A stretch of DNA of 64,000 nt from Chelatococcus sp. YT9 (GTDB lineage: Bacteria; Pseudomonadota; Alphaproteobacteria; Rhizobiales; Beijerinckiaceae): contig NZ_JAHBRW010000001.1 of the NCBI RefSeq assembly GCF_018398315.1, positions 2,166,001 to 2,230,000 of the forward strand. Direction: 5' to 3'. The notes under the pieces were generated by a model. That model was not told the origin of the DNA, did no database searches, and saw only the letters and a program-made list of their open reading frames with translations. Positions 9,257 to 17,078 of this stretch are shown here, one piece after another. The translations under genes were made by a program, and so were the position numbers. Position 1 is the first letter of the stretch, and the number at the start of each line of letters is the position of its first letter.

Positions 9257-9510
9257 TGCAGACCAGCGAGCAACTTCGAGCGGCCCGTGCGGTGCTGCGA
9301 TGGGAGCAAAGTCGCCTAGCCCAAGAGTCCGGGGTGTCGCTACCGACGATCAAGCGCATGGAATCGCAGAGCGGCCCCTTGACTGCTAATCGCCCGACAA
9401 TCGCCGCCATCCGCCAAGCCCTCGAGGCGGCTGGGATCGAGTTCGTGGATGCTGGCCCATATTCTGGCGATAGCGGGCCAGGTGTACGCCTGCGAAAGGA
9501 AGCGCCATGA
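9256..9510 (+). CDS. XRE-type helix-turn-helix regulator
   Basis: 84 residues from a TTG start supported by GAGGGA six bases upstream. A Cro/C1-like HTH occupies residues 5-60 (LRAARAVLRWEQSRLAQESG, VSLPTIKRMESQ), followed by IRQALEAAGIEFVDAGP and GPGVRLRKEAP. The GIEF...GVRLRK ending is characteristic of small repressors of alphaproteobacterial mobile elements. It is the likely ligand of the adjacent inverted repeats and the candidate master repressor of the element. Confidence 0.85.
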   Translation: MQTSEQLRAARAVLRWEQSRLAQESGVSLPTIKRMESQSGPLTANRPTIAAIRQALEAAGIEFVDAGPYSGDSGPGVRLRKEAP

Positions 9511-9606
9511 CCCCACACCCGAGCCTCCACGTCCCCACGCGGCCGATCGCCATACCCAGATGACCTCGCATCCCTGCACGGGCGCATATGCGCGACCTAT
9601 GCGCTC

Positions 9607-9933
9607 TTGGACTTCGTCCTCTCCGACGTCGTTGCTCGCACCGGCCCTGCGACACACAGTTATAAGATCACCCGACGCATAGCCGCCGCGCGCCGCGCAG
9701 AGCCGCGCCTGGCGCCTTTGCTGCCCCGCATGCGCACATTCACGCGGATCCGTCGGCTTGCCGCCCATGGCGTCCTGACAGCGACTGGCGAGGTGCTGGA
9801 GTATGCCTTCTACCGGCCGGGTAGCACGAAGCGTCTCGTCATGGAAACGGTCCGCATAGACAGGCAGGAGCTCGAGCGCCAGGCTGCGGAGTTCGAAGCC
9901 TATGTCGCGGAGGTGCAGGAGGTGGTGGGGTGA
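9607..9933 (+). CDS. Hypothetical basic helical protein
   Basis: About 108 residues. The frame is the same as that of the XRE-type gene and is open from just after its stop codon, so the true start may be upstream; the only standard candidate is a TTG at 9607 with no clear ribosome-binding site. The sequence is Arg-rich in the first half (ITRRIAAARRAEPRLAP) and acidic and helical at the end (RQELERQAAEFEAYVAEVQE). No family recognised. It is a plausible third gene downstream of the repressor. Confidence 0.45.
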   Translation: MDFVLSDVVARTGPATHSYKITRRIAAARRAEPRLAPLLPRMRTFTRIRRLAAHGVLTATGEVLEYAFYRPGSTKRLVMETVRIDRQELERQAAEFEAYVAEVQEVVG

Positions 9934-9953
9934 AATGCCGAGGCTTCGCGGTA

Positions 9954-10234
9954 TTTGCCGTTGGCGACGGCAAATCGTCCGGCCTGAGGTTGCGCCCTAA
10001 ATCTGGTTTAGCCATTACCCTGAGCGGAGCTGAGGGTAATTCCGCAACTGGAATTTCTGGTCAACTTGACCAGGAATTAAGTCGCCACTACGTAGTGGCA
10101 AATCGTCCGAAATTTCCCAACAAAATCAATGACCGTGCGTTAGGCCGTTTCGGTGGCGAATTGTTTTTGGTGTTGTGGGCCGAGCGTCTTTAGTTTTCCC
10201 ACCATTCTGGTGTCTAGAATCTGGACACCAGAAT
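9954..10234. repeat. Chain of five palindromes with a repeated 13-bp tail
   Basis: Successive inverted repeats: TTTGCCGT/ACGGCAAA (9954-9974, 5-base loop); ATTACCCT/AGGGTAAT (10014-10040); AATTTCTGGTCAA/TTGACCAGGAATT (10052-10078, one mismatch, 1-base centre); the perfect 16-mer GCCACTACGTAGTGGC (10084-10099); and ATTCTGGTGTC/GACACCAGAAT (10204-10234, 11-bp perfect). GGCAAATCGTCCG occurs twice (9969-9981, 10097-10109), each time joined to the right arm of a palindrome. A frame 9930-10193 (87 codons, GTG, overlapping the previous stop) is open across the first four, but its coding status is doubtful. No other gene is convincing between 9934 and 10438. Confidence 0.8.
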
Positions 10235-10438
10235 CTCCAGCGCCCTCCCTCGCCTTCTTCCGCTTCCACGCCGAGAAGGCGGAGGCGGCCCATGCGGCTG
10301 CAGAGCGGATCAGGGGTAGGATGCAGCTTGCGGCCGAGAGCATAATTGCCATAGTCCGTGAGGACGGGATCCGCGACGGCATCCTAGGACTTTGCCCTCG
10401 CTCGAGAGCAAGCCGAACGGTAACAGACGGAGGTATCT

Positions 10439-11272
10439 TTGACCATCGTGGCCTTATGGTATGAACAAGCAGAAGGCTTGCTGTGGGCCGCTGCCGACAC
10501 ACGGATCAGTGCGAACAGTTCAACGGTCACCGACAGCGGCTCCAAGATTCTCGTGTTACCTGTGGTCTGCCGGCAGATGCTCGACTATGGGCTTGGCAAG
10601 AGCCCATACCGTCAGACATCAATTGGTTTCGCTTTCGCCGGAACCGTCTCACCTGCGCTTTACACGCACGCGATCGCCTCCACATTTCTACAAAGCCTCA
10701 TCTCGCGCGGGCCGGATTGCAAGTTTCCAACACCGCAAGTTCCATTTGCCATTGACGACGCCGCCTCGCTGTGTGCGAGGATTGGAACTCAATTTTCTAA
10801 AGACTACCTCAGCACGACAAACGGGCGGCTCGGCTGGTTCGAGGCAGCGGTCTTTGGATGGTGCTGGCGTGAACAGGGATTCCGGGTATGCCATCTCACA
10901 CAACCAGGGCGGCCCAGTGGCGATCCAACCATCTTGGTAGAATCCATTGACCCGATGAAGAAACGTACCCCTGTAATTCTAGGCCAAGCCGATGAATACA
11001 ATCTCCATATGGAAAAATTTGCAACGAATGGCGACCGACATGGGCGCACTAGCCGCGTACCAATTCTCGTAATCGAGAGCGCGATCAGCCGCAATACGAG
11101 TTTGACCGTCGGAGGAAGCATCTCGTTGGCTACGGTAGCAAAAGAGGAGGGGGTCAACGTTCTCTGCAGGGTGAGCAATAGTTCGGTTCTTGAGTACAAT
11201 GGAGTTTCACTTAATGGGGCCGACGGCATGGTCGGTCAGCATTTTTTTATTGGAATGAGGGGTATGGCCTGA
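10439..11272 (+). CDS. Proteasome-like (HslV/beta-subunit type) Ntn-hydrolase homologue
   Basis: 277 residues from TTG 10439, fixed by a perfect GGAGG at 10429-10433. The second residue is Thr, so removal of Met would expose an N-terminal Thr nucleophile. The N-terminus MTIVALWYE, then WAAADTRIS and TVTDSGSKIL, matches the proteasome/HslV pattern of Thr1, Asp near 17-19 and Lys near 33-35 (here Asp19 and Lys35, counting Thr as 1). A Gly-containing FAFAGTVSPAL segment follows, as in beta subunits. The C-terminal half is not recognised. The partner ATPase, if any, is not nearby. It lies in the cargo region of the mobile element. Confidence 0.7.
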   Translation: MTIVALWYEQAEGLLWAAADTRISANSSTVTDSGSKILVLPVVCRQMLDYGLGKSPYRQTSIGFAFAGTVSPALYTHAIASTFLQSLISRGPDCKFPTPQVPFAIDDAASLCARIGTQFSKDYLSTTNGRLGWFEAAVFGWCWREQGFRVCHLTQPGRPSGDPTILVESIDPMKKRTPVILGQADEYNLHMEKFATNGDRHGRTSRVPILVIESAISRNTSLTVGGSISLATVAKEEGVNVLCRVSNSSVLEYNGVSLNGADGMVGQHFFIGMRGMA

Positions 11273-11545
11273 GCAGGCCTAACCATCCTATCCCTTCCCG
11301 CACCGCGCGCGAAAAGGCTAGTTCAATATACTGTCGCTAATCGCAACAATTGCGACAAGCAGACCGCCCCCCCGCTTTTCCGAGGTAATGTCAAAAGCGA
11401 CCGGCAAAAGCGAGAGGGCGGTGCAGGAGCGATTGGCCACGGAACTCAACACCTCTTTGACTAGGTATCGAGCGCGCAATGAGTGGCGCCCGACCCTACG
11501 GGACGGCCCTCAAACGAAACAACCGAGCATTTATTTTCTGAGTGC

Positions 11546-12193
11546 TTACTCCCTGAACAAGTCAGATTGGAGGGCCGTGGAATCTTTTCGCTCCATGGCC
11601 CGCCTCACAAACGAATCTAGAACATACGGCCCGAAAGTCGGCTTTCTTCGGCCTCCAACGGAGGTCTTATTATTTCCCGACGATCCGCGAACTTCATGGA
11701 AGAAAATCTGACATATGCGCATTCCAGGCACTAGCGCGATCGGCACTTCGCCACAATTTGATAATTCGAGAGTAATACAACCTGAGAAACCAGGATGGAG
11801 CCCGGCAGCCGTCTCAATCACAAGGCCACGCCTACCGGTCGTCGACTTGCCCGTAATATAGCCGCCTAAAGTTGGGGGAACACGTATCCACTCAAGCGTC
11901 GCCGCGAGCACGAACCGGCCGGGGTGAACTACAAAACGCTCGCCAAACGGTACGTAGTACATGCGCCCCTCTTCCGCTTCAAAATGATCAGCGTCGCGAG
12001 TTTGGCTCAAGTTTATTTGGCTTGTCCGGCTCTGCTGGATAGCTAAGAACCACCTCCCGAGGCGCAAATCGACGGACGCGGCACCATCTGGCATTGTGCC
12101 CATCTCTGCCGGACCGGGAATAATGTGAAGGCCAGCATCTGGTGCCTCCTTCGCACTGTTAAGCAGCTCATGTATTCTGGCGGAACCGAGCAT
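11546..12193 (-). CDS. dCTP deaminase / dUTPase-fold protein
   Basis: 215 residues, last gene of a three-gene operon. It carries the Dcd/dUTPase-superfamily motifs: SVDLRLG (40-46), GKSTTGRRGL (115-124), GLHPGFSGCITLELSN (131-146) with Glu143 at the Dcd catalytic position, and PGMRICQIFF (156-165). Dcd deaminates dCTP to dUTP; related enzymes also hydrolyse dUTP. The R in the usual GRSS motif is Lys here, and the C-terminal tail is long and unlike housekeeping Dcd. Its ATG overlaps the stop of the HELGH gene. It could be a nucleotide-depleting effector or a domain used for nucleotide sensing; both are inference. Confidence 0.8.
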   Translation of the reverse strand: MLGSARIHELLNSAKEAPDAGLHIIPGPAEMGTMPDGAASVDLRLGRWFLAIQQSRTSQINLSQTRDADHFEAEEGRMYYVPFGERFVVHPGRFVLAATLEWIRVPPTLGGYITGKSTTGRRGLVIETAAGLHPGFSGCITLELSNCGEVPIALVPGMRICQIFFHEVRGSSGNNKTSVGGRRKPTFGPYVLDSFVRRAMERKDSTALQSDLFRE

Positions 12194-13419
12194 CAGTCTC
12201 TCATTATTTTTCTGATTTCACAAAGCTCAATTGATTTTAAAGAAAGATCGGAAATATATTCAATAATAGAACGTCCCTGGAGAGAGTATTGTTTCTGATT
12301 ATCGGAGCGAAACACTCTCCATCCGGCGTTTATAATGTCGCCAAGTGATGCCTCACCATCGAAGGGTATCCCTATGCGAAATCGCTCCTCCACTTCAACA
12401 GTCGTCGATATTTTTGGTGTGGCAATTGGCTGTGACGCAATAATACCATGCGCCGCTTCGTATAAATTATCAATAAATTTCGAAACTACAGCGTCGGCAA
12501 TTTGTGTTACGAATTGCAAGCGCGGATCTCGGCTCGCATCGTCTGCCAAGAAGTGGGCTTTGCAATCTCCCACATCGACGGAAAATTTCGCGTTCGTATA
12601 CTCGGCGATCATCTGAGCGCGCGCGAGCGTGTCAGGGTATGATAGAGAACGAATTCCTGACAACCGAGGAGCAACCAGATACTGGAAAGCGTAAAAATAA
12701 CTCTCCCCGAAAAGAGAAAGCCCGATAAAATCGGAAAATATCTCCTCGAATTGTGCAATGCAAGATTGGTATATTTGTGACTTTATGTATTGAACGAACA
12801 TATCCTGATCGAGATCGGCACCCTTGAGATCTGGAAAGGACACTTCAAAATCCGACCTCCTCTCGGTAAGAACGCCATCAATTCTGTGTTTTATGTCCTT
12901 TTCGTAGGAATCAGAAATACGCCGCTTCAACCAGATTGTGTGGCCCAACTCATGCCCAGCTGCCGGGAGAACCAAGACATTATCGGACTCTGAAGCAGGC
13001 AGGCCGATCAGGATGAAATCTGGAAGATCTTCCAGAGTCTGAGGATATGTAAATGGAACGTAGCTCCATTCAGATGAAAGAATTAGGTGGGCACTTTCAC
13101 CAACGAGATTCTTTGATATTTCTAAAAAAGGCGCGTAGAATTCAAACGCGCTTCGAACGCTCGTCGATCGAGTTATTATCCCGACAATATCAGTTACGCG
13201 CGAGATAAGAAAATTTGCGTCGCGATAAATACTCGTTTGAATTGATAGGGAGAGCCCCTCAGCTTCTGCGACTCGGCTGCGAGTCCGTTTTATTTTATAA
13301 AGTAAAAGTCCGAGTGCATCTCTTCCATCTGGATAAGAATAGTCAGCTCGCCTGGCAATCTCTATCTGCCTCTCCAGCTTTGTAAGCTTCGAGTCGAATA
13401 TCAGGCGAGCTATATTCAT
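12193..13419 (-). CDS. HELGH zinc-metallopeptidase-like protein of unknown family
   Basis: 408 residues, middle gene of the three-gene operon. HELGH at 156-160 (PAAGHELGHTIW) and a downstream acidic motif FEEIFSDFIGL (224-234) give the two His plus Glu of a gluzincin-type zinc site. This is followed by GESYFYAFQYL and a SYPDTLARAQM segment that resembles the (H/Y)P...R motif of related uncharacterised HExxH proteins. No signal peptide or membrane helix is visible, so it should be cytoplasmic. Its codon use and base composition are visibly AT-richer than the phage-like genes, suggesting separate acquisition. It overlaps both neighbours (ATGA upstream, TGATG downstream), so the three products are probably needed in fixed ratio. 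Confidence 0.7.
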   Translation of the reverse strand: MNIARLIFDSKLTKLERQIEIARRADYSYPDGRDALGLLLYKIKRTRSRVAEAEGLSLSIQTSIYRDANFLISRVTDIVGIITRSTSVRSAFEFYAPFLEISKNLVGESAHLILSSEWSYVPFTYPQTLEDLPDFILIGLPASESDNVLVLPAAGHELGHTIWLKRRISDSYEKDIKHRIDGVLTERRSDFEVSFPDLKGADLDQDMFVQYIKSQIYQSCIAQFEEIFSDFIGLSLFGESYFYAFQYLVAPRLSGIRSLSYPDTLARAQMIAEYTNAKFSVDVGDCKAHFLADDASRDPRLQFVTQIADAVVSKFIDNLYEAAHGIIASQPIATPKISTTVEVEERFRIGIPFDGEASLGDIINAGWRVFRSDNQKQYSLQGRSIIEYISDLSLKSIELCEIRKIMRD

Positions 13420-13835
13420 AGGTACTGCCTATGAAATCGTGTCGAATTACTTGCGATCCGGTCGATGCGAGAGTTCAATAGAGAGTCGTGTAGGGCAAGA
13501 CAGAAATCCCTCAATAGTTCAAGATCTGCGGGCGAAGCGTCATCCTTTTCAACCATTTTTTCCGTAATTTCTTTCAATCGCGAAAAAAAATCGTTCTTGG
13601 TTGATGCGAAACCGCCACGAGAGCCGGAAAGAGCGCGATCATAGGCAGGCAACAGGGTCAAATTTGCCGATAGCTTACCTTCTCCTAGCCTCTGCGCGAG
13701 ACTCTCCAAGGCATCGAAGACGGGGGCGCCCCCTTGAAGATGCCGATCAATTTCGATAGCAGATTCGAGGGCCAAATCCCCCAAATCTCTGGATAGAGTC
13801 GGCGGGCTGGACAGGCGATATGTGTCAGCGTGCAT
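13416..13835 (-). CDS. Hypothetical helical protein, first gene of the metallopeptidase-Dcd operon
   Basis: 139 residues from ATG 13835, preceded by TAGGAG seven bases upstream. It is predicted largely alpha-helical (SAIEIDRHLQ, VFDALESLAQRL, FFSRLKEITEKMV, ELLRDFCLALHDSL). No domain is recognised. It overlaps the HELGH gene by four bases (ATGA). Its upstream region (13836-13900) contains a CACAA/TTGTG inverted repeat and must hold the operon promoter. It could be a small adaptor, inhibitor or sensor for the metalloprotein. Confidence 0.65.
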   Translation of the reverse strand: MHADTYRLSSPPTLSRDLGDLALESAIEIDRHLQGGAPVFDALESLAQRLGEGKLSANLTLLPAYDRALSGSRGGFASTKNDFFSRLKEITEKMVEKDDASPADLELLRDFCLALHDSLLNSRIDRIASNSTRFHRQYL

Positions 13836-14046
13836 GGCGAACTCCTAGATCCAGACACAATTGCAGTTGTGTAACACGAGGGTTCATCTTGTTCCAAGGC
13901 ATTAGCGCGCAGGGTATCCGATTCGATGCCCCCAGTGCTGCGGCGGTTTCAGTTTGATTTAGGGGCAGTGGGAGTCATTCCAGCCCCCACACGCTAGCCA
14001 CGTCCAGGGAGGGCCTGCACCCGTAGATCTGGTCAAGGGGGAGGAC

Positions 14047-14078
14047 CCGAGGGTGTGGCACATCCGCCACACCCTCGG
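14047..14078 (-). terminator. 12-bp perfect stem-loop after the tail genes
   Basis: CCGAGGGTGTGG (14047-14058) and CCACACCCTCGG (14067-14078) with an 8-base loop, 19 bases after the last tail-region gene on the reverse strand. There is no T-tract. It separates the tail remnant from the AT-richer cargo operon. Confidence 0.5.
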
Positions 14079-14096
14079 TCGGCCATCGTCCCAAAA

Positions 14097-14336
14097 TCAG
14101 GCCCGCTTCCAGGCGGCGAATGCCGCCTCCATGGCGTGCTGCCGCACCGTCACCGCGGTGACAGCGTCAAGCCGCCCCTCGAGCCCCGCGAGGGCCTCGT
14201 CTATGCCTTCCTCGAGGTCGACCATGTCGCCGACATTACGCGGTGAAAACGAGCCGTGGAGCGTAGCCCGTGCCGCCTCGGCCAGCACGAGCGCCTGGCC
14301 GAGCGAGCGAAACACATCGGATAGTTCGGACATCAT
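14097..14336 (-). CDS. Small phage protein downstream of the tape measure
   Basis: 79 residues, overlapping the stop of the tape measure gene (ATGATG), so translationally coupled to it. Soluble and acidic (NVGDMVDLEEGIDEALAGLE), with no family recognised. In intact phages this place is taken by tail proteins such as the gpU/FluMu gp43-type genes, but no similarity is visible here. It is the last gene of the tail remnant. Confidence 0.5.
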   Translation of the reverse strand: MMSELSDVFRSLGQALVLAEAARATLHGSFSPRNVGDMVDLEEGIDEALAGLEGRLDAVTAVTVRQHAMEAAFAAWKRA

Positions 14337-16933
14337 TGATTCCCGTCATGAAGCGAGCCGTCTTGGCGGTTTTTGAAACTGGATCCGACTGCCCTGCCCA
14401 TCTCGGCCTGCGCTTGCCGCGACGCAGGGCCGATCAGGGAGATCTTCCGCAACAGCCGATCGACGAAGCTTTCCGCATCCGCAAATGAGGACACGTCCAC
14501 TTGCGGCCGCGCCACGACGTCAAGGGACGCCTTGATGTCATTGCCCGCTTCCTCCGCCTTGGCCTTGGCCTCGTCGAGGGCCGTCGTGTCGACGGTGGGG
14601 GCGGCGATCGGAATTGGCTGTGTTGCAGGTACATGCGGCCCGCCCTCCGGCACTGGCTTGCCGCCAAGGCTTTCCGGCCTTCTGGGGGGAAGCGGTGCCG
14701 GCGCGGTCTCAGGCGCGGGCATGCCGTGCCTACCAAAACCAAACGTGGTCAGTCCCGAACCAACCGGTTCGGCATTGTCCATGCTGCCCCCGCCCATGAC
14801 GTCGCGCAGGCGCTCTTGGGAGCGAACAACGGCACGCAATGCCGCGAGTTCCTGCTGCATTTGGGCGTTGCGCTGCTCGGTACGCCTGACGACTTCCTCG
14901 AGGTGCGACAGCTCGGCTTCGGCGACGTCACGCGCCATATATCGGCCGGTCTTCTCATCGAAGACGACACGATTGCCGCCAGCGTCGGCATTGCGCTTCC
15001 GCAAGCGGTCGCGCTCGTTGACCATCTCACGCTGCTTGCGGAAATGCTCCTCGATGGCCGCCTCGCGGCCCTTCCGGGCCGCCTCGTCGCCGGTCTCCCC
15101 GAGCCAACTATCCAGCCCCTGGCGCCACACCCTGCCGCTTAGCCAGGGCGCGTTTCGGTCAAACCAATTATCGCCCCCAACGTCATCCAGGACGGGCGCG
15201 CCCATGTCGATCTTGCCATCCGGCCGAAGGCGCCCTTCAAGCTCGGCCGCTTTTTTCAATTGGGCGTCGTACCGTCCCAGCACGCGCTGAAACAGGCTGT
15301 CGCCCTTCTCGATGCTGTCGACGAGGCTGTTGACCTCTTGCGCCGCTCCACCGGCGATCACCTTGAACGCGTTGCCGGCACGGGCCGCGAGGACGTCGAG
15401 CGCCTGCGTCGCGCGGGCAATCTTGTTGACGTCCGTGTTGATGGCGGTATCGAAGTTCTTCTGGACCGAGCCGAGGTACTTGGTCCGATCGGCGACCATC
15501 CCGAGAATCCGGTGCAGGCCTTCCATATTGCCCGTGAGCCGGGCAATATCGTCGCCGTACTCTTTCCCATAGATGTCATTTAAGATGGATGCGCGCTTGA
15601 GCGGATCCTTGATCGCGGTGATCTTTTCGAGCAACTCCAAAGTCGTTTCCAGAGGTTTCTTGACGAAACTCTTCTGGAACTTCTTGATGTTGATGCCGAG
15701 CGCCTTGAAGCCCTCTTCGGCATGCTTCGTGAACTCTGCACCGAGCGTGAGAGAATTCACGAGCGCATTGAAGGCGGTGGCGGCCACGTCGGTACGCGTG
15801 CCGATTTCCTTGAATGCAGCCCCGAAGGAGATGACCTGCTCGGCGGTGAAGCCGGCTTGATCACCGACCGCTCCCGCCCTGCGAATGAACTCCAACAAGT
15901 CCGGTTCGCTCGCCGCAGCGCCATCGGCAACGGTGTTGACCGCGTCACCGATCTCTTCGATACGAGCCTGGTGGGCGCGGAAAATGTTTCCAAGCTCGGC
16001 CAACGCCTGGCCGGTATCCTCCGCCGTCGTGCCCCATGCGGTCGTTGCCTTTGACGCATATTCGGTGAAGCGGACGAGCTCATGCGCGGGCCGGCCGGCA
16101 AAGCCAGCCGAGGCGAGCATCGCGCCGATCTCCTCCTTTGTCTTGCCCGTCGCGCGCGCGATATCGAGCACCTTTTGCTCGTATGCCTTCAGCGCTGCGC
16201 CGCTGGCATCGGTCGCGCGTGCGACTTCCGTCATCGTCTTCTCGAGCGAGAGCGACGACTCAGTCACCTGCTTGATCGCGAAGCCCGCACCGGCCGCGCC
16301 GAGCAGCGGGCCGCCCATCCCCACGAGGACGCCACCCGCGGCACCATAGGCCGCAGAGGCCGCGCCGCCACGGACCAAGGGGGCGTGAGCCGAGGGCGCC
16401 ATATGATGCGCCCTTGCCTCCACACGCTTCTGGAACGACAGTGACGTGTTGGTCTGGTCGATCGCCGACTTCAGGCGCCTTTCGGCCGCCGCAAGCTTGT
16501 CGATCGGCACACCTGCCGTCTCCATCGCCCGCTTGGCGGCGACGATGGCGGTCCTCTGGCGCTCAAACGCCTGAGCGGCACTCCGCACTTCCCGTTGAGC
16601 CCGTGCGAAGGCCGTCGCCATCTTTTGTGTCGGCTTGTCCACGGCCGCCATCTCGCGCGCGAGACGCTGCACTTCAGTCTGAGCCGATCGGAAGCGCGTC
16701 CGCGCCGCTGCGAAGTCAGCCTGGATGCCGCGGAAGGACTCGACCTTGCCGAGTTGGCCCTGCAGTTTACCAAGGTCCTGCGACAGGCGTTGCACTTCAG
16801 CGGAAGCGCCGCTTAGCTTCTTCAGCCCCTTGCCGGCGTCGCCCACTTTACCAAGGGCGCCGGCGGCTTTGCCCGCCGGTCCCGAGAGCTCGTCTTTGAG
16901 CTTCAGGACCAGATGACTGGTTTTCGTTGTCAT
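14333..16933 (-). CDS. Phage tail tape measure protein (TP901 family)
   Basis: 866 residues. The N-terminal 190 residues are coiled-coil rich (LGKLQGQLGKVESFRGIQAD and similar). A glycine-rich hydrophobic segment follows (about 193-220). The TP901-type core then begins (EKTMTEVARATDASG, EEIGAMLASAGFAG, AFKEIGTRTDVAATAFNALV). The C-terminal third has a Pro-rich linker (PETAPAPLPPRRPESLGGKP). Tape measure proteins set tail length and form part of the DNA delivery channel. The gene directly follows the frameshifted chaperone gene, the canonical order. Downstream baseplate and tail fibre genes are missing. Confidence 0.92.
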   Translation of the reverse strand: MTTKTSHLVLKLKDELSGPAGKAAGALGKVGDAGKGLKKLSGASAEVQRLSQDLGKLQGQLGKVESFRGIQADFAAARTRFRSAQTEVQRLAREMAAVDKPTQKMATAFARAQREVRSAAQAFERQRTAIVAAKRAMETAGVPIDKLAAAERRLKSAIDQTNTSLSFQKRVEARAHHMAPSAHAPLVRGGAASAAYGAAGGVLVGMGGPLLGAAGAGFAIKQVTESSLSLEKTMTEVARATDASGAALKAYEQKVLDIARATGKTKEEIGAMLASAGFAGRPAHELVRFTEYASKATTAWGTTAEDTGQALAELGNIFRAHQARIEEIGDAVNTVADGAAASEPDLLEFIRRAGAVGDQAGFTAEQVISFGAAFKEIGTRTDVAATAFNALVNSLTLGAEFTKHAEEGFKALGINIKKFQKSFVKKPLETTLELLEKITAIKDPLKRASILNDIYGKEYGDDIARLTGNMEGLHRILGMVADRTKYLGSVQKNFDTAINTDVNKIARATQALDVLAARAGNAFKVIAGGAAQEVNSLVDSIEKGDSLFQRVLGRYDAQLKKAAELEGRLRPDGKIDMGAPVLDDVGGDNWFDRNAPWLSGRVWRQGLDSWLGETGDEAARKGREAAIEEHFRKQREMVNERDRLRKRNADAGGNRVVFDEKTGRYMARDVAEAELSHLEEVVRRTEQRNAQMQQELAALRAVVRSQERLRDVMGGGSMDNAEPVGSGLTTFGFGRHGMPAPETAPAPLPPRRPESLGGKPVPEGGPHVPATQPIPIAAPTVDTTALDEAKAKAEEAGNDIKASLDVVARPQVDVSSFADAESFVDRLLRKISLIGPASRQAQAEMGRAVGSSFKNRQDGSLHDGNQ

Positions 16934-17049
16934 TAATCAGCGCCTCTATGTTGGGCGGCGGCCTCCGCCCACCAGGCCACCAGTTCTTCCCATGGCCATG
17001 TGAGCATCTCGGACCGCTGCTGCCCGAACACGCGGGCCACGACCGTCAT
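16933..17049 (-). CDS. gpE'-like -1 frameshift extension of the tail chaperone
   Basis: 38 codons can be read from ATG 17049 (MTVVARVFG to AAQHRGAD), with the P2 gpE'-like core SEMLTWPWEELVAWWAEAA. The frame is -1 relative to the upstream chaperone gene and stays open back into it, so it is most likely made as a fusion. A T TTT TTG slippery heptamer at 17115-17109 (reverse strand) would give a 150-residue product ending at 16933. Its stop overlaps the tape measure start (TAATG). Confidence 0.75.
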   Translation of the reverse strand: MTVVARVFGQQRSEMLTWPWEELVAWWAEAAAQHRGAD

Positions 17050-17078
17050 GATGGTTCGGGAAGTTCCGGGCCAGGCTC

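Noticed and set aside
9930-10193. Open frame of 87 codons starting with GTG, overlapping the previous stop
   Set aside because: It runs through four palindromes and the residues reflect those repeats. It is kept only as a note to the palindrome feature because coding cannot be shown.
9954-10234. Retron or diversity-generating retroelement RNA
   Set aside because: No reverse transcriptase gene is present in the element or anywhere in the window.
10153-10464. Forward open frame of 103 codons ending inside the Ntn-hydrolase start
   Set aside because: It overlaps the strong GGAGG/TTG start of the next gene and has no start signal; a partly helical composition alone is not enough.
11388-11711. 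Forward-strand open frame of 107 codons
   Set aside because: Half of it is antisense to the C-terminus of the Dcd-like gene and it has no clear ribosome-binding site; the Dcd-like frame has recognisable motifs.
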